A stretch of DNA of 64,000 bases from Mycolicibacterium porcinum (GCA_002086835.1 MVIG01000010.1:219339-283338); one strand, 5' to 3'. Counted from the first letter of the stretch, positions 10,239-19,441 are shown. Notes: generated by a model not told the origin, from the letters alone. Made by a program: numbers and translations.

Positions 10239-11864
10239 TTGAGTTCATCGGTCGGGCGGTCGGCACCGTCGGCGCGGACACGATGGTGGCCGGGCGGCAG
10301 CCTGGCCGGGCGCTTCCTGGTATTCCAGCTGCTGGTGGTCGCGGTGGTGCTGATCGCGGTGGCCGCGGTATCGGTGACCCAGTCCACCCGGGAGTTCCGG
10401 GATGTGCGGGGGCAGCGGATGATCGCGGTCGCCGAGAACATGGCGTCCACACCGATCGTGCGGGACCGGTACGGCGACCCGTTCGCCGCCCAGGTCCTCG
10501 CGCCCGAGGTCGATCGCGCGGTGGCCCTGTCAGGTGCCGAGCTGGCCGAGATCGCCGATCCGGCCGGAGAAGTGCGCGTGTCGTCGGATCCCGCACGGGT
10601 GGGACAAGAACTCGACCTGAGCATCACCCGGGCCGACGAGGGCCGCGCGTGGTCCGGCGACACCGACGTCGACGGCACCCATCGGCTGGTGGGCCAGGTC
10701 CCCATCCTGGCCGCCGACGGCGCGGTGCTGGCGATCGTCTCGGTCAGCGAGCCGTACCCGTCGACGTGGGAGTTGTTGGGCGGCGCCGGTGAACGGCTGC
10801 TGATCTACCTCGGAATGGGTGCGGCGCTCGGCATGCTCGCGTCATGGCTGTTGTCGCGCCGGATCAACCGCCACACCCGCGGTCTGGGCATCGCCGAGCT
10901 CGCCAGCCTCGCAGATCACCGGGAAGCCCTGCTGCACAGCATCCGGGAAGGCGTGGTGGCGGTGAACAACGAGGGCATCATCACGGTGATCAATGACAGT
11001 GCGTCCGACCTGCTCGGCATCGGCGCGGACGCCGTCGGCCACCGCGCCGACGAAGTCGGCCTGGAGGCCGCGGTGGTCACATTCCTGTTGTCCGGCGGGG
11101 GAACTCGCGCCGACGAATCCGACGTGGTGATCACCACCCGCACCCGGGTGCTGGCACTCAATCGGCGTGCGGCCCGCAGCCAGGGCCAGCGAATCGGTAC
11201 GGTGACCACCATGCGCGACAGTACCGAGCTGGCCGCACTCCAGGCACAACTGTCCTCACACCGCAGCGTGACCGATACCCTGCGGGCCCAGACCCACGAG
11301 TTCTCGAACCAGCTGCACACCATCTCGGGGCTGGTACAGCTGAGTGAGTTCGATGCCGTGCGAAACTTGGTGGGCACCTTGACCCGACGCCGCGCCGAGA
11401 TCAACGAGGCTGTCACCCAGCATGTTTCCGATCCCGCAGTGGCGGCGCTGTTGATCGCCAAGACCTCGTTGGCCGCCGAGAGCGGGGTCACCCTCGCCCT
11501 GACCGACGACAGCCATCTCAGCGCACTCGACCCGGCCCTGGCAACCGATGTGATCACGTTGCTGGGCAACCTGATCGACAACGCCGTCGACGTGTCGGTC
11601 GGCTCGGCGAACGCCCGTGTCAGCGTTCGCATCGATGGTTCGTCGGGGCTACTGCTGGCCGTGTCCGATTCGGGACCCGGTGTCCCCGAACACCTTCGGG
11701 AATCCATCTTCTCCCGTGGCGTCACGTCCAAAGCCCAGGTGCCTGGCGGCAGGGGCATCGGGCTGGCCCTGGTGCGCCTGGTGACCGCCCAGCACGGCGG
11801 CGAAGTCGAAGTCACCGACGCGCCCGATGGCGGCGCCCTGTTCGTGGTGCGACTCCATGCGTGA
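10239..11864 (+). CDS. CitA/DcuS-type sensor histidine kinase, probably sensing carboxylates for the tct operon
   Basis: This is a 541-residue membrane sensor. TM1 is at about 26-46 and an extracytoplasmic PDC/Cache sensor domain spans ~47-180. TM2 is at ~187-206 and a cytoplasmic PAS domain at ~225-330. The H-box is THEFSNQLHTISG with phospho-acceptor His353. The ATPase motifs are NLIDNAVD (N-box), DSGPGVPE and GRGIGLALV. The H-box type and PDC-TM-PAS layout are those of the CitA/DcuS/DctS family, which senses citrate or C4-dicarboxylates. The TTG start at 10239 is preceded by AAGGAAG at suitable spacing. The stop overlaps the start of the regulator gene by 8 bases. Control of the divergent tctCBA-usp operon is inferred from context. 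Confidence 0.88.
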   Translation: MSSSVGRSAPSARTRWWPGGSLAGRFLVFQLLVVAVVLIAVAAVSVTQSTREFRDVRGQRMIAVAENMASTPIVRDRYGDPFAAQVLAPEVDRAVALSGAELAEIADPAGEVRVSSDPARVGQELDLSITRADEGRAWSGDTDVDGTHRLVGQVPILAADGAVLAIVSVSEPYPSTWELLGGAGERLLIYLGMGAALGMLASWLLSRRINRHTRGLGIAELASLADHREALLHSIREGVVAVNNEGIITVINDSASDLLGIGADAVGHRADEVGLEAAVVTFLLSGGGTRADESDVVITTRTRVLALNRRAARSQGQRIGTVTTMRDSTELAALQAQLSSHRSVTDTLRAQTHEFSNQLHTISGLVQLSEFDAVRNLVGTLTRRRAEINEAVTQHVSDPAVAALLIAKTSLAAESGVTLALTDDSHLSALDPALATDVITLLGNLIDNAVDVSVGSANARVSVRIDGSSGLLLAVSDSGPGVPEHLRESIFSRGVTSKAQVPGGRGIGLALVRLVTAQHGGEVEVTDAPDGGALFVVRLHA

Positions 11865-12507
11865 CGTACTGGTGGTCGACGACGACTTCATGGTGGCCGA
11901 GATACATCGCCGTTTCGTCGACCGCGTCGACGGCTACCGCACGGTGTCGGTGGCGCGCAACGGAACCGAGGCGCTCGCGGCAGCTGCCGAACTTCGCCCG
12001 GACCTGATCCTGCTCGACGTCTACCTGCCGGACATGACCGGCTTGGAGGTGCTCCGACGACTGCGGGCCGAGGGCAATCGCGTCGGCGTCATCATGGTCA
12101 CCGCCGCGCGCGAACTCGACACGGTACGCGGCGCGTTGGACGGCGGAGCCGCCGACTACCTGATCAAACCGTTCGAGTTCGACCAACTGCAGGCAAAACT
12201 GGCGTCCTTCTCCGCGCGTGCCGAGGCGCTGGCGGCCGAAGGCGGCGTCGATCAATCGACCATCGACGCCCTGTTCGGCGGTCCGGTCGCTGCCCTGCCG
12301 AAGGGACTGGGGGCCGAAACCGGCCGCCTGGTCATGGACGCGGTCCGCGGCGCGGGTGAGGTGTCTGCCGCCGAATGCGCTGAACTGGTGGGTATTTCAC
12401 GTGTCAGCGCGCGCCGCTACCTGGAGTACTACCTGAGCACAGGCGCCCTCGAGCTGCGGTTGCAGTACGGCGCCGGCCGCCCCGCGCGGCGCTACCGGGC
12501 CAAGTAG
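11857..12507 (+). CDS. CitB/DcuR-type response regulator
   Basis: This is a 216-residue response regulator. The receiver domain has the acidic pair DD at residues 8-10, phospho-acceptor Asp54 (LLDVYLPDM) and conserved Lys104 (LIKPFEF). The C-terminal part contains a winged HTH-like segment (AAECAELVGISRVSARRYLEYY) typical of the CitB/DcuR family. The ATG at 11857 begins the receiver strand MRDVLVVDDD and overlaps the kinase stop by 8 bases, so the pair is translationally coupled. Its likely target is the kinase-tct intergenic region at 10172-10238, although no operator repeat was recognised there. Confidence 0.92.
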   Translation: MRDVLVVDDDFMVAEIHRRFVDRVDGYRTVSVARNGTEALAAAAELRPDLILLDVYLPDMTGLEVLRRLRAEGNRVGVIMVTAARELDTVRGALDGGAADYLIKPFEFDQLQAKLASFSARAEALAAEGGVDQSTIDALFGGPVAALPKGLGAETGRLVMDAVRGAGEVSAAECAELVGISRVSARRYLEYYLSTGALELRLQYGAGRPARRYRAK

Positions 12508-12624
12508 TCGCACCTGGAGAATGAACTGAGGTGGCGGGCTACTCACGCCCCGCGGCGACATCGCGACCAGCATCGAGATCAACGGGTGCCGGCCCGAACA
12601 CGCGGAGGCTGTCATGCAGCCTGA

Positions 12625-12643
12625 AGGTCCAAAAAGTGGACCT
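12625..12643. promoter_or_regulatory. Small inverted repeat upstream of the amidotransferase gene
   Basis: A perfect 7-bp inverted repeat, AGGTCCA and TGGACCT around the loop AAAAG, lies in the 174-bp gap between the response regulator and the glutamine amidotransferase. It ends 38 bp before the GTG start. There is no U-run after it, so it is more likely an operator or weak hairpin than an intrinsic terminator. An AT-rich patch (GAAATAATGG) follows close to the start codon. Confidence 0.35.
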
Positions 12644-12681
12644 GAAGTGCGAACGCCGGCGGGTATCGAAATAATGGCGGT

Positions 12682-13404
12682 GTGACACCCAAGGTTCTGT
12701 TCCTGCGCAACGACTGCACGGCCACCGAGGCCATGCTCGCCGACGTCTTCACCGAGTGCGGATTCGAGATCGACACCTTCGACGTCGTCCCGCCCGAGCG
12801 CGACGACCACCCCGCCGGTGACGTCACCTTCCCCGACCCGACCCACTACGACGTGATCGTTCCGCTGGGCGCGCGCTGGGAGGCCTACGACGAAGCCCTG
12901 GTCAACAGCTGGGTTGGAGCCGAGATGGCCATGGTGCGCCGCGCGGTCGAATCCGGGGTCGGCGTGCTCGGTGTGTGCTTCGGCGGGCAACTCATCGCCC
13001 AGGCCCTTGGTGGATCCGTCAGCAGGTCACCCGAGCCCGAGATCGGCTGGTACGACGTGGCCACCGATGATGAGCGGCTGGTTCCCGGTGGCCGGTGGTT
13101 CCAGTGGCACTTCGACCGCTGGACCCTTCCGCCCGGGGCCACCGAGATCGCCCGCACGCCCGACGCCTCACAGGCGTTCGTCCTCGGTACCGCCCTGGCG
13201 CTACAGTTTCACCCCGAGCTCGATTCGGAGCTGTTGGAAGTCTGGTTGACCCACGACCGCGACGACTCAGTAGCCGGAATCGGCCGTAGCCACGACGAAT
13301 TACGCTTGCAAACAAAGGAATTCACCGACGACGCGGCCGCCCGGCTGCGCACGCTGGTCCGCGGCTTCCTGAACCGGGTGGTCCGGGCACAGCCGTCGAC
13401 GTAG
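12682..13404 (+). CDS. Stand-alone class I glutamine amidotransferase (GuaA-N-like)
   Basis: The 240-residue protein is a triad-type glutaminase domain: the nucleophile Cys99 lies in GVCFGGQ, and the His/Glu pair is in FHPEL (His177, Glu179). There is no synthetase domain, so it probably hydrolyses glutamine for an unknown partner, or acts as a gamma-glutamyl hydrolase on small molecules. The start is GTG (VTPKVLFLRND). It follows the two-component pair on the same strand after 174 bp and precedes a phosphoribosyltransferase by 45 bp. The specific substrate cannot be read from the sequence. Confidence 0.8.
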   Translation: MTPKVLFLRNDCTATEAMLADVFTECGFEIDTFDVVPPERDDHPAGDVTFPDPTHYDVIVPLGARWEAYDEALVNSWVGAEMAMVRRAVESGVGVLGVCFGGQLIAQALGGSVSRSPEPEIGWYDVATDDERLVPGGRWFQWHFDRWTLPPGATEIARTPDASQAFVLGTALALQFHPELDSELLEVWLTHDRDDSVAGIGRSHDELRLQTKEFTDDAAARLRTLVRGFLNRVVRAQPST

Positions 13405-13449
13405 GCTGGCATCAGCCGGCGGATTCTCCGAGCGCCGGCGCCAACTCTG

Positions 13450-14118
13450 ATGAACGCGTGGAGTCTGCGAACCGGCAGAGATCGCATCTACCAGGACCGC
13501 CACGAAGCGGGCCGGGTCCTGGCCGACCAACTGATGCCCTATCGGGACCGGCCCGACACGCTCGTCCTGGGCCTGGCCCGGGGCGGGGTCCCGATCGCCG
13601 CCGTAGTCGCCTCCCGCCTCCACGCGCCGCTCGATGTCTTCGTGGTCCGCAAGCTGGGTGTGCCCCAGTGGCCGGAACTAGCCATGGGCGCGGTGGCCTC
13701 CGGCGGCGGTCTGGTGCTCAACGACGGCCTGGTGGATCGCCTCGGTATCAACGACGACACGATCGTCGAGACCATCCATCATGAGACCGCCGAAATCGAG
13801 CGCCGGGAGCAGGCCTACCGCGGAGGGCGTCCGGCTCCGGAGCTCTCCGGCAGGACGGTGATCCTGGTCGACGACGGTATCGCCACCGGCGCCACGATGC
13901 TGGCCGCGGTTCGCGCTGTCCGGGCCGCCGCGCGGGTCGTGGTGGCGGTACCCGTGGGTCCGCCCACCCTGAGCAGCCAGCTGCGGGATGAGGCTGACGA
14001 AGTGGTGTGCGCGAGCACCCCGGCGATGTTCGAAGCCGTGGGTCAAGCGTTCGTGGATTTTCACCAGGTCAGCGACGACGAGGTGCGCCGCCTGCTGGCC
14101 GGACCCAGCGCGGGTTAG
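13450..14118 (+). CDS. Phosphoribosyltransferase-domain protein
   Basis: This is a 222-residue type I PRTase-fold protein. The PRPP-binding loop is VILVDDGIATGATM and the N-terminal part has the usual LARGGVPIAAVVA segment. It resembles the stand-alone PRTase beside wag31 in mycobacteria (Rv2143 type, as I recall). The base or acceptor it uses is unknown; some relatives act on erythromycin-like or nucleoside substrates, but nothing here fixes that. The ATG at 13450 has no clear ribosome site. Its 3' end overlaps the convergent membrane-protein gene by 4 bp. Confidence 0.82.
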   Translation: MNAWSLRTGRDRIYQDRHEAGRVLADQLMPYRDRPDTLVLGLARGGVPIAAVVASRLHAPLDVFVVRKLGVPQWPELAMGAVASGGGLVLNDGLVDRLGINDDTIVETIHHETAEIERREQAYRGGRPAPELSGRTVILVDDGIATGATMLAAVRAVRAAARVVVAVPVGPPTLSSQLRDEADEVVCASTPAMFEAVGQAFVDFHQVSDDEVRRLLAGPSAG

Positions 14119-14486
14119 TTCTTGTGCTGCTCGGTGGAATCGTCGGCCTCGACGTCCACATCTGCGGCGTCGGACTCCACGGCGACATCTGATTCCGGCT
14201 CGGCGACCAACTCTTCCGGGTAGTCCACCGGAGCGTCCACCGCGTCGAAGGTATCCGTCGTCTCGGTCGCGCCGGCGTCATCCGTGTCCGAGACCGCGGC
14301 GGCCTCTTCGTCGTCACCGGACTTCGCGCCGCGTGAGCGTTCCCGCAGGGCGTCGACGATCAGCAGCAGCACACCGATCACGCTGGCACCGATACAGACC
14401 CAGGCGATCAGCTCATTGCTGGTGACCACCGCGGTCACCAGCGCAGCCAGGCCGATGACGGCAAGCACGAGCGCAATGATCAACAT
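14115..14486 (-). CDS. Small two-helix membrane protein with acidic tail (Rv2144c-like)
   Basis: This is a 123-residue protein with two hydrophobic helices at about 2-22 and 28-46. A basic patch (LRERSRGAK) follows, then a long acidic Asp/Glu/Ala/Thr-rich cytoplasmic tail ending DDSTEQHKN. I recognise no domain. Position immediately downstream of wag31, and the topology, match the conserved mycobacterial membrane protein found at this place (Rv2144c as recalled). A role in polar growth is only suggested by the neighbour. It probably has its own leaderless promoter (see 14493-14498). Confidence 0.78.
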   Translation of the reverse strand: MLIIALVLAVIGLAALVTAVVTSNELIAWVCIGASVIGVLLLIVDALRERSRGAKSGDDEEAAAVSDTDDAGATETTDTFDAVDAPVDYPEELVAEPESDVAVESDAADVDVEADDSTEQHKN

Positions 14487-14492
14487 CGTTCA

Positions 14493-14498
14493 ACCCTA
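14493..14498 (-). promoter_or_regulatory. Putative -10 box for a leaderless transcript of the small membrane protein
   Basis: On the minus strand TAGGGT fits the mycobacterial SigA -10 pattern TANNNT. Only 6 bases separate it from the ATG at 14486, so transcription would begin at or next to the A of the start codon. There is no ribosome-binding site, which agrees with leaderless translation. Confidence 0.45.
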
Positions 14499-14557
14499 AG
14501 TGTGGTGGCCCGGGATCGGGCCGATTCACGACAGTGCGCGGACGTCAGTCGTGCCGG

Positions 14558-15379
14558 TTAGTTGTTACCGCGGTTGAACTGGCTGAAACCGCCCGCCGAG
14601 TCGTTGTTGGCGCTGGAGTCCACGGGCGCGGCCGAACCGCGCTGGCCCAGCTCTTCCAGCTGAGACTCGAGATAGGTCTTCAGACGCGTCCGGTACTCAC
14701 GCTCGAACGTGCGCAGCTGCTCCAGACGGCCCTCGAGGACCGTGCGCTGCTGGTTGATCGTGCCCATGATCTCCGAGTGCTTGCGCTCGGCGTCGGCCTG
14801 CAGGGCATCCGCCTTCTCCTGCGCCTGCCGCAACTGGGTCTCCGAACGGGTCTGCGCGTCCGCCAGCATGGCGTCGGCACGGGTCCGGGCCTCCGAGACG
14901 GTGGTCTCGGCGGTCTTGCGGGCATCGCTGACCATGGCATCAGCCTGGGCCCGGGCATCCGAGAGCAGCTTCTCCGACTCGGCCTTGGCCGTGGAGGTCA
15001 GCCGGTCGGCGGTGTCCTGCGCCAGGCTGAGCACCCGGGCGGCACGCACTGCGGTGTCCTCGCTGGGCGGCGCGGCAGGGGCGACCGGCGCCGCCGGGGC
15101 CTCGTACACCGGCTGGGGCGCCGGGGTCGGCTCGGGCTCCGGCTCGTAGAGCGGGATCGACTTGGCGGCCGAAGCGCCACCGCCGGCCTGTGCCGATGCC
15201 AGCTCCTGATCGAGCTCGGACACCCGCTGCCGGAGATCGGCGTTTTCCTCGATGAGCCGAGTCAGCTCGTTCTCAACCAGATCGAGAAAGGCATCGACCT
15301 CGTCCTCGTTGTAGCCACGTTTGCCGATGGGCGGCTTGCTGAACGCGACGTTATGGACGTCCGCTGGTGTGAGCGGCAT
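14558..15379 (-). CDS. wag31: DivIVA-family polar growth protein Wag31
   Basis: This is a 273-residue DivIVA protein. The conserved lipid-binding N-terminal domain (residues 1-~60) begins [17 protein letters not shown] and contains the family's [21 protein letters not shown] variable Pro/Ala linker (~80-125) follows, then a long coiled coil rich in Ala/Glu/Asp/Arg to about 240, with heptad-like repeats such as [19 protein letters not shown]. Wag31 binds curved membrane at the poles and recruits the elongation machinery; phosphorylation in the linker region by PknA/B is known in the family. The ATG at 15379 has AAGGGGG at good distance. It is the last gene of the division cluster and has its own long upstream gap (205 bp). 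Confidence 0.97.
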   Translation of the reverse strand: MPLTPADVHNVAFSKPPIGKRGYNEDEVDAFLDLVENELTRLIEENADLRQRVSELDQELASAQAGGGASAAKSIPLYEPEPEPTPAPQPVYEAPAAPVAPAAPPSEDTAVRAARVLSLAQDTADRLTSTAKAESEKLLSDARAQADAMVSDARKTAETTVSEARTRADAMLADAQTRSETQLRQAQEKADALQADAERKHSEIMGTINQQRTVLEGRLEQLRTFEREYRTRLKTYLESQLEELGQRGSAAPVDSSANNDSAGGFSQFNRGNN

Positions 15380-15420
15380 TGTCTGCCCCCTTGAAGTCTT
15401 GGACCGTCAACCGATCTCAA

Positions 15421-15426
15421 AGTGTA
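15421..15426 (-). promoter_or_regulatory. Putative -10 box of the wag31 promoter
   Basis: TACACT on the minus strand, within the T-rich context TTTACACTTTG, fits the SigA -10 consensus and lies about 42 bases before the wag31 ATG. No good -35 box is visible at 16-18 bp. A second AT-rich patch, on the minus strand around 15495-15530, could hold another promoter. Confidence 0.4.
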
Positions 15427-15584
15427 AAGCCTCGCTTGATCGCAACTGGAGTCCATCCTGTCACACCAGACCCGGCGGTTGCAGTGGAGGCCTATTTTTA
15501 AGAACGAATTTCAATCTTCTTACGCAATTGTGGACCATTCGGCAAACGGCGAGACCGCCTCGGACCACGGCTCGCGTCGAGCGT

Positions 15585-15875
15585 CTACATCGCCGCGTTG
15601 AACGCCAACTGCATCCCGATGAACGCCGCGAGCAGCAGGACCATGATCGACAGATCGAACCGCACGGCGCCTATCGTGAGCTGGGGAATGAGCCGCCGCA
15701 GAAGTTTCACGGGCGGGTCGGTCACGGTCATGATGAGCTCCAGCACGACGACGGTCAGACCCTTGGGGTGCCAGTCGCGGCTGAAGGACCGGATGAACTC
15801 GACGACGACGCGCGCGATGAGCAGCAGCCAGAAGATGAACAGCGCGAAACCGAGAATTTCGAAGAACAGCGACAA
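15585..15875 (-). CDS. yggT: YggT-family small membrane protein
   Basis: This is a 96-residue protein with two YggT hydrophobic helices, LGFALFIFWLLLIARVVVEF near the N-terminus and FDLSIMVLLLAAFIGMQLAF at the C-terminus. Between them is the family motif TDPPVKLLRRLIPQ. The proposed TTG start at 15875 is preceded by GTGAGG, gives LSLFFEILG at the N-terminus and matches the 96-residue length I recall for the M. tuberculosis homologue; a GTG at 15890 is the alternative. YggT proteins sit between sepF and divIVA in many Gram-positive bacteria and are thought to act in division-site or membrane organisation. Confidence 0.85.
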   Translation of the reverse strand: MSLFFEILGFALFIFWLLLIARVVVEFIRSFSRDWHPKGLTVVVLELIMTVTDPPVKLLRRLIPQLTIGAVRFDLSIMVLLLAAFIGMQLAFNAAM

Positions 15876-16032
15876 CTGAGCCGACCTCACTACAGCAGGA
15901 TGTGTGACATTGGATACAGGTCGCCGTAGGCCGGACACATCTCACACAGAAGACGTGGTCAACCGATAGTGCGACGCCGCCAGCCTACCGGGCCCGCACC
16001 GGGCGCCCGGTGCGTGCGGCGGCGTCACGACA

Positions 16033-16674
16033 TCACTGATACGCGTAGAAGCCGGCCTCGGCGATCCGGCGTCGCTGCTCGGCGCTGACGTCGACGTCAG
16101 CCGGCGACAGCAGGAACACCTTGGTGGCCACCTTGTCGAAGGAGCCGCGCAGTGCGAATGCCAGACCGGCCGCGAAGTCGACCAGACGCTTGGCATCGGC
16201 GTTGTCCATCGACACCAGGTCCATGATCACCGGGGTGCCGTCACGGAACCGTTCGCCGATGGTGCGAGCCTCGCTGTAGTCCTTGGGCCGCAGCGTGGTG
16301 ATCTTCGCCAGCGGGCTGCCCGCCTCGAACAGCTCTGCCATCCGGCGCGGGTCCATTGCCAGGGAACCGCGGGTGGAACCGGCGAGCGAGCCGAGACGCG
16401 GTGCGGGCCGGTCGAATTCGCGGGGGGTGCGCATCCGGGTATCGAACCGCTGTTCGTCGGCGAAGCCGCCGCCCGGGTAGCCGCCCCGATAGGCCGGGCC
16501 CTCGTCGTACTCGGGGCCCTCGTAGCCGTAGCCGTCTTCCTCGAAGCGCTCGTCACGGGGCCGGCGAGCGTAGCTGCGGGCAGCTCCGCGGTCGTCGTCT
16601 TCGTAGTACTCGTCGTCGTAGTCCTCCATCGGCGCCATGCCGAAGTAGGCCTTGACCTTGTGCAGTGTGCTCAT
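16033..16674 (-). CDS. sepF: SepF, FtsZ-membrane tether
   Basis: This is a 213-residue SepF. The N-terminal amphipathic helix [15 protein letters not shown] inserts into the membrane. An acidic/Tyr-rich linker ([11 protein letters not shown]) and an Arg/Gly-rich stretch follow. The C-terminal SepF domain (~125-210) includes [19 protein letters not shown] and [20 protein letters not shown]. In actinobacteria lacking FtsA, SepF is the essential anchor of FtsZ to the membrane. The ATG at 16674 overlaps the yggS stop (ATGA), so the two are coupled. AGAAGG is the ribosome site. Confidence 0.95.
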   Translation of the reverse strand: MSTLHKVKAYFGMAPMEDYDDEYYEDDDRGAARSYARRPRDERFEEDGYGYEGPEYDEGPAYRGGYPGGGFADEQRFDTRMRTPREFDRPAPRLGSLAGSTRGSLAMDPRRMAELFEAGSPLAKITTLRPKDYSEARTIGERFRDGTPVIMDLVSMDNADAKRLVDFAAGLAFALRGSFDKVATKVFLLSPADVDVSAEQRRRIAEAGFYAYQ

Positions 16675-17501
16675 CTCGGCGACCCTTCTGCGGACGGTGG
16701 TGGTGGTGTCTGTGATGAAGATGTGACTGGAGTGACTACTGCGGGTGACGTTAGCGGGCGTTGCCCCATGAGCGCGGTACCGACACGCACACACGTCGAT
16801 CCGTGTTTGACCGCGCTTTCGAGATCACCGGACATCCCGGCGGACAGTTCGAGCCGGTGCTGGTAGTCGCGCTGCACGCGCTCCCGCTCGGCGGCGAGGC
16901 GCGCGAATGCGTCATCGGGATCCCATTCCAGCGGTGGGATTCCCATCAGTCCGACGAACTCCAACCCCTCGGCGGCGTTCGCTGACCCACAGATTTCGTC
17001 GACGAGAGCAGGCGCATTCACGTCGACACCGCCCCGCTCGGTATCTCCGTCGAGGCTGATCTGGATGTAGACCCGCAGCGGCCGGGGCCGCGCTCCGGCG
17101 GCCAGCGCCTCACCGGCGGCCCGGTCCAGCGCGGTCAGCAGGCGCACGCTGTCGACCGAGTGCGCGGTGTGCGCCCAGCCCGCGACGGCCCGCGCCTTCT
17201 TCCGCTGGATGCGCCCCACCATGTGCCAGCGAATCGGCACATCCGGTAATTCCGCGCGCACATTCGCGACTTTCTCGGCGGCCTCTTGTTCGCGGGATTC
17301 ACCGAATGCCAGGCACCCTAATTGGTTGAGAATAATGACATCGGTAGCCGGAAAGTATTTCGTAATCGGAAGCAATTCGATTTCATTTACATTTCGCCCG
17401 ACCGATTCTGCGGCACGTGCCAGGCGCGCCCGCGCCGCACCGAGCGCGGCGGTCAACTCGGCCGTCCGATCGGCATCACGCCCGCGCTGCACGGTGCTCA
17501 T
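16671..17501 (-). CDS. yggS: YggS-family pyridoxal-phosphate homeostasis protein
   Basis: This is a 276-residue YggS/PROSC protein. The PLP-binding lysine is in [12 protein letters not shown], and the TIM-barrel motifs [12 protein letters not shown] (the family's fold strand), [10 protein letters not shown] and [14 protein letters not shown] are present. The family controls the free PLP pool and does not catalyse a known reaction. The C-terminus has an extra Thr/Ser/Pro-rich tail of ~25 residues that overlaps the sepF ribosome site. The ATG at 17501 follows GGAGTGAG. A 34-bp gap separates it from pgeF. Confidence 0.93.
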   Translation of the reverse strand: MSTVQRGRDADRTAELTAALGAARARLARAAESVGRNVNEIELLPITKYFPATDVIILNQLGCLAFGESREQEAAEKVANVRAELPDVPIRWHMVGRIQRKKARAVAGWAHTAHSVDSVRLLTALDRAAGEALAAGARPRPLRVYIQISLDGDTERGGVDVNAPALVDEICGSANAAEGLEFVGLMGIPPLEWDPDDAFARLAAERERVQRDYQHRLELSAGMSGDLESAVKHGSTCVRVGTALMGQRPLTSPAVVTPVTSSSQTPPPPSAEGSPR

Positions 17502-17535
17502 CTCACACTCACTCCAGGCTCGTTCTCCGGTTCGT

Positions 17536-18246
17536 TCACCGGGGCTGCTCCATCCACACCACACTCGCCAGTCGTCCGGTCGGAGCGTCGCGCCGATGGC
17601 TGAACAGCGCGCGATCGGCCACCGTGCACCTCGGGTCCACGTCGATCGCCGTGACACCCAAATCCGTTAATTGCCGGGCAATTCCGGCCCGCAGATCCAG
17701 GCCGGGCGTGCCCCGAGAGGTGGTGGTCCGCGAGCCGGGCAGGGCCGCCTCCACCTCGGCCGCCATCTGTTCGGGCACCTCGTAGTTGGCCCCGCTCACC
17801 GCGGGTCCGAGCAGTACCGAGATGTCCCCCACATGCGCGCCTGCGGCCTGCATCGCCTCCACTGTGCGGGGCACGATGCCCTTCTCGGCGCCGACCCGCC
17901 CGGCATGAACTGCCGCGATGACCCCGGCCCGGGCATCGCCCATTAATACCGGGACACAATCGGCGGTCACCACGACCAAAGCCAAACCCGGGGTCGACGT
18001 CACCAATGCGTCGGCATTATCGACCGCGGAGTCCCGCGGCCCGTCCACGGTGACGACATGATCGCTGTGTACCTGATTCATCCAGACCAGCGCATCGGCC
18101 CCGACGGCGGCGGCCAGCCGCCGCCGGTTCTGGGCCACCGCTCGCGGGTCGTCGCCGACATGGTCGCCGAGGTTGAACGAATCGAAGGGCGGGGCCGAGA
18201 CGCCGCCGGCGCGGGTTGTCGTCACCCGCCGAATACGCACACTCAC
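17536..18246 (-). CDS. pgeF: YfiH/PgeF-family laccase-domain protein (peptidoglycan editing factor or purine phosphorylase)
   Basis: The 236-residue protein has the YfiH signatures NLGDHVGDDP, WMNQVHSDHV (metal-binding His), VVTADCVPVL (Cys) and AAVHAGRVG (His). These residues form the zinc site. Family members have been shown to act as purine nucleoside phosphorylase/adenosine deaminase and, in E. coli (PgeF), to prevent mis-incorporation in peptidoglycan precursors. Placement between ftsZ and yggS is standard in actinobacteria. The start is a GTG at 18246 (VSVRIRRVTTTRAGG), with a second in-frame GTG two codons on; the start is therefore uncertain by 6 bases. Confidence 0.87.
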   Translation of the reverse strand: MSVRIRRVTTTRAGGVSAPPFDSFNLGDHVGDDPRAVAQNRRRLAAAVGADALVWMNQVHSDHVVTVDGPRDSAVDNADALVTSTPGLALVVVTADCVPVLMGDARAGVIAAVHAGRVGAEKGIVPRTVEAMQAAGAHVGDISVLLGPAVSGANYEVPEQMAAEVEAALPGSRTTTSRGTPGLDLRAGIARQLTDLGVTAIDVDPRCTVADRALFSHRRDAPTGRLASVVWMEQPR

Positions 18247-18280
18247 GTTCCCAGTATCCGGACCCGCCGTGGGGCCCGGC

Positions 18281-19441
18281 TCAGTGCCGCATGAACGGCG
18301 GGACGTCGACATCGTCGTCGGAGATGCCGCCGTCTCCGTCGCCACCGACACTCACGGTGGCTCCGTTCGTGTGTGCCGGGACGCTCGCCGCGTCGTTAGG
18401 TTCGAACAGCGAGGTGGTCACCTTGCCGGACCGGGCCGAGGCGATCGGCTGGGTCGGTGCCGCACTGGGGCTGACCACCGGCTTGCGGCTGGGGCCTGCC
18501 ATGTCGAAGCCGGCCGCGATGACCGTGACCCGGACCTCGTCGCCCAGCGAGTCGTCGATGACGGTGCCGAAGATGATGTTGGCCTCGGGATGCGCCGCAT
18601 CCTGGACCAGCGAGGCGGCCTCGTTGATCTCGAACAGGCCCAGGTCACTGCCGCCGGCCACCGACAACAGCACGCCCTGCGCGCCCTCCATCGAGGCCTC
18701 CAGCAGCGGGGAGTTGATCGCGATCTCGGCCGCCTTGAGCGCGCGACCGTCTCCGCGTGCCGAGCCGATGCCCATCAGCGCCGTACCCGCCCCGCTCATC
18801 ACGCCCTTGACGTCGGCGAAGTCGACGTTGATCAGGCCAGGGGTGGTGATCAGGTCGGTGATGCCCTGGACACCGTTGAGCAGCACCTCGTCGGCGCTGC
18901 GGAAGGCGTCCATCAACGACACCGCGGCGTCGCCCATCTGGAGCAGCCGGTCGTTGGGGATGACGATCAGGGTGTCGCAGCTTTCGCGCAGCGTCTGGAT
19001 GCCGTTCTCGGCCTGGTTGCTTCGCCGCTTGCCCTCGAACGAGAACGGCCGCGTCACCACGCCGACGGTCAACGCGCCGAGCTTGCGTGCGATCGATGCG
19101 ACGACGGGTGCGCCACCGGTTCCGGTGCCGCCGCCCTCGCCCGCGGTGACGAACACCATGTCGGCGCCGCGCAGCAGCTCCTCGATGTCGTCCTTGGCGT
19201 CCTCGGCAGCCTTGCGGCCCACTTCGGGATCCGCGCCGGCGCCGAGTCCGCGGGTGGAATCGCGGCCCACGTCGAGTTTGACGTCCGCGTCGCTCATCAG
19301 CAGTGCCTGTGCGTCGGTGTTGATCGCGATGAACTCGACGCCCTTGAGGCCCTGTTCGATCATCCGGTTGACGGCGTTGACACCGCCGCCGCCGATACCA
19401 ACCACCTTGATTACCGCGAGGTAGTTATGCGGGGGGGTCAT
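18281..19441 (-). CDS. ftsZ: Cell division protein FtsZ
   Basis: This is a 386-residue tubulin-like GTPase. It has the N-terminal [16 protein letters not shown], the GTP-binding GGGTGTG at residues 103-109, and the C-terminal interaction peptide [11 protein letters not shown] joined by a Ser/Thr/Gly linker. FtsZ polymerises at midcell and recruits the divisome; SepF and FtsW from this cluster bind its tail in mycobacteria. The ATG at 19441 follows GGGAGGAAG with correct spacing. Upstream is a 188-bp non-coding gap carrying promoter-like sequence, so ftsZ can be transcribed apart from the mur genes. Confidence 0.98.
   Translation of the reverse strand: MTPPHNYLAVIKVVGIGGGGVNAVNRMIEQGLKGVEFIAINTDAQALLMSDADVKLDVGRDSTRGLGAGADPEVGRKAAEDAKDDIEELLRGADMVFVTAGEGGGTGTGGAPVVASIARKLGALTVGVVTRPFSFEGKRRSNQAENGIQTLRESCDTLIVIPNDRLLQMGDAAVSLMDAFRSADEVLLNGVQGITDLITTPGLINVDFADVKGVMSGAGTALMGIGSARGDGRALKAAEIAINSPLLEASMEGAQGVLLSVAGGSDLGLFEINEAASLVQDAAHPEANIIFGTVIDDSLGDEVRVTVIAAGFDMAGPSRKPVVSPSAAPTQPIASARSGKVTTSLFEPNDAASVPAHTNGATVSVGGDGDGGISDDDVDVPPFMRH

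Noticed and set aside
10172-10705. 178-codon N-terminal extension of tctC
   Set aside because: It is antisense to the sensor kinase and would bury the lipoprotein signal peptide; ATG 10171 is clearly the start.
14487-14557. Terminator after wag31
   Set aside because: A GGCCCG-ATCC-CGGGCC hairpin is present on the minus strand, but it has a 6-bp stem and no U-run.
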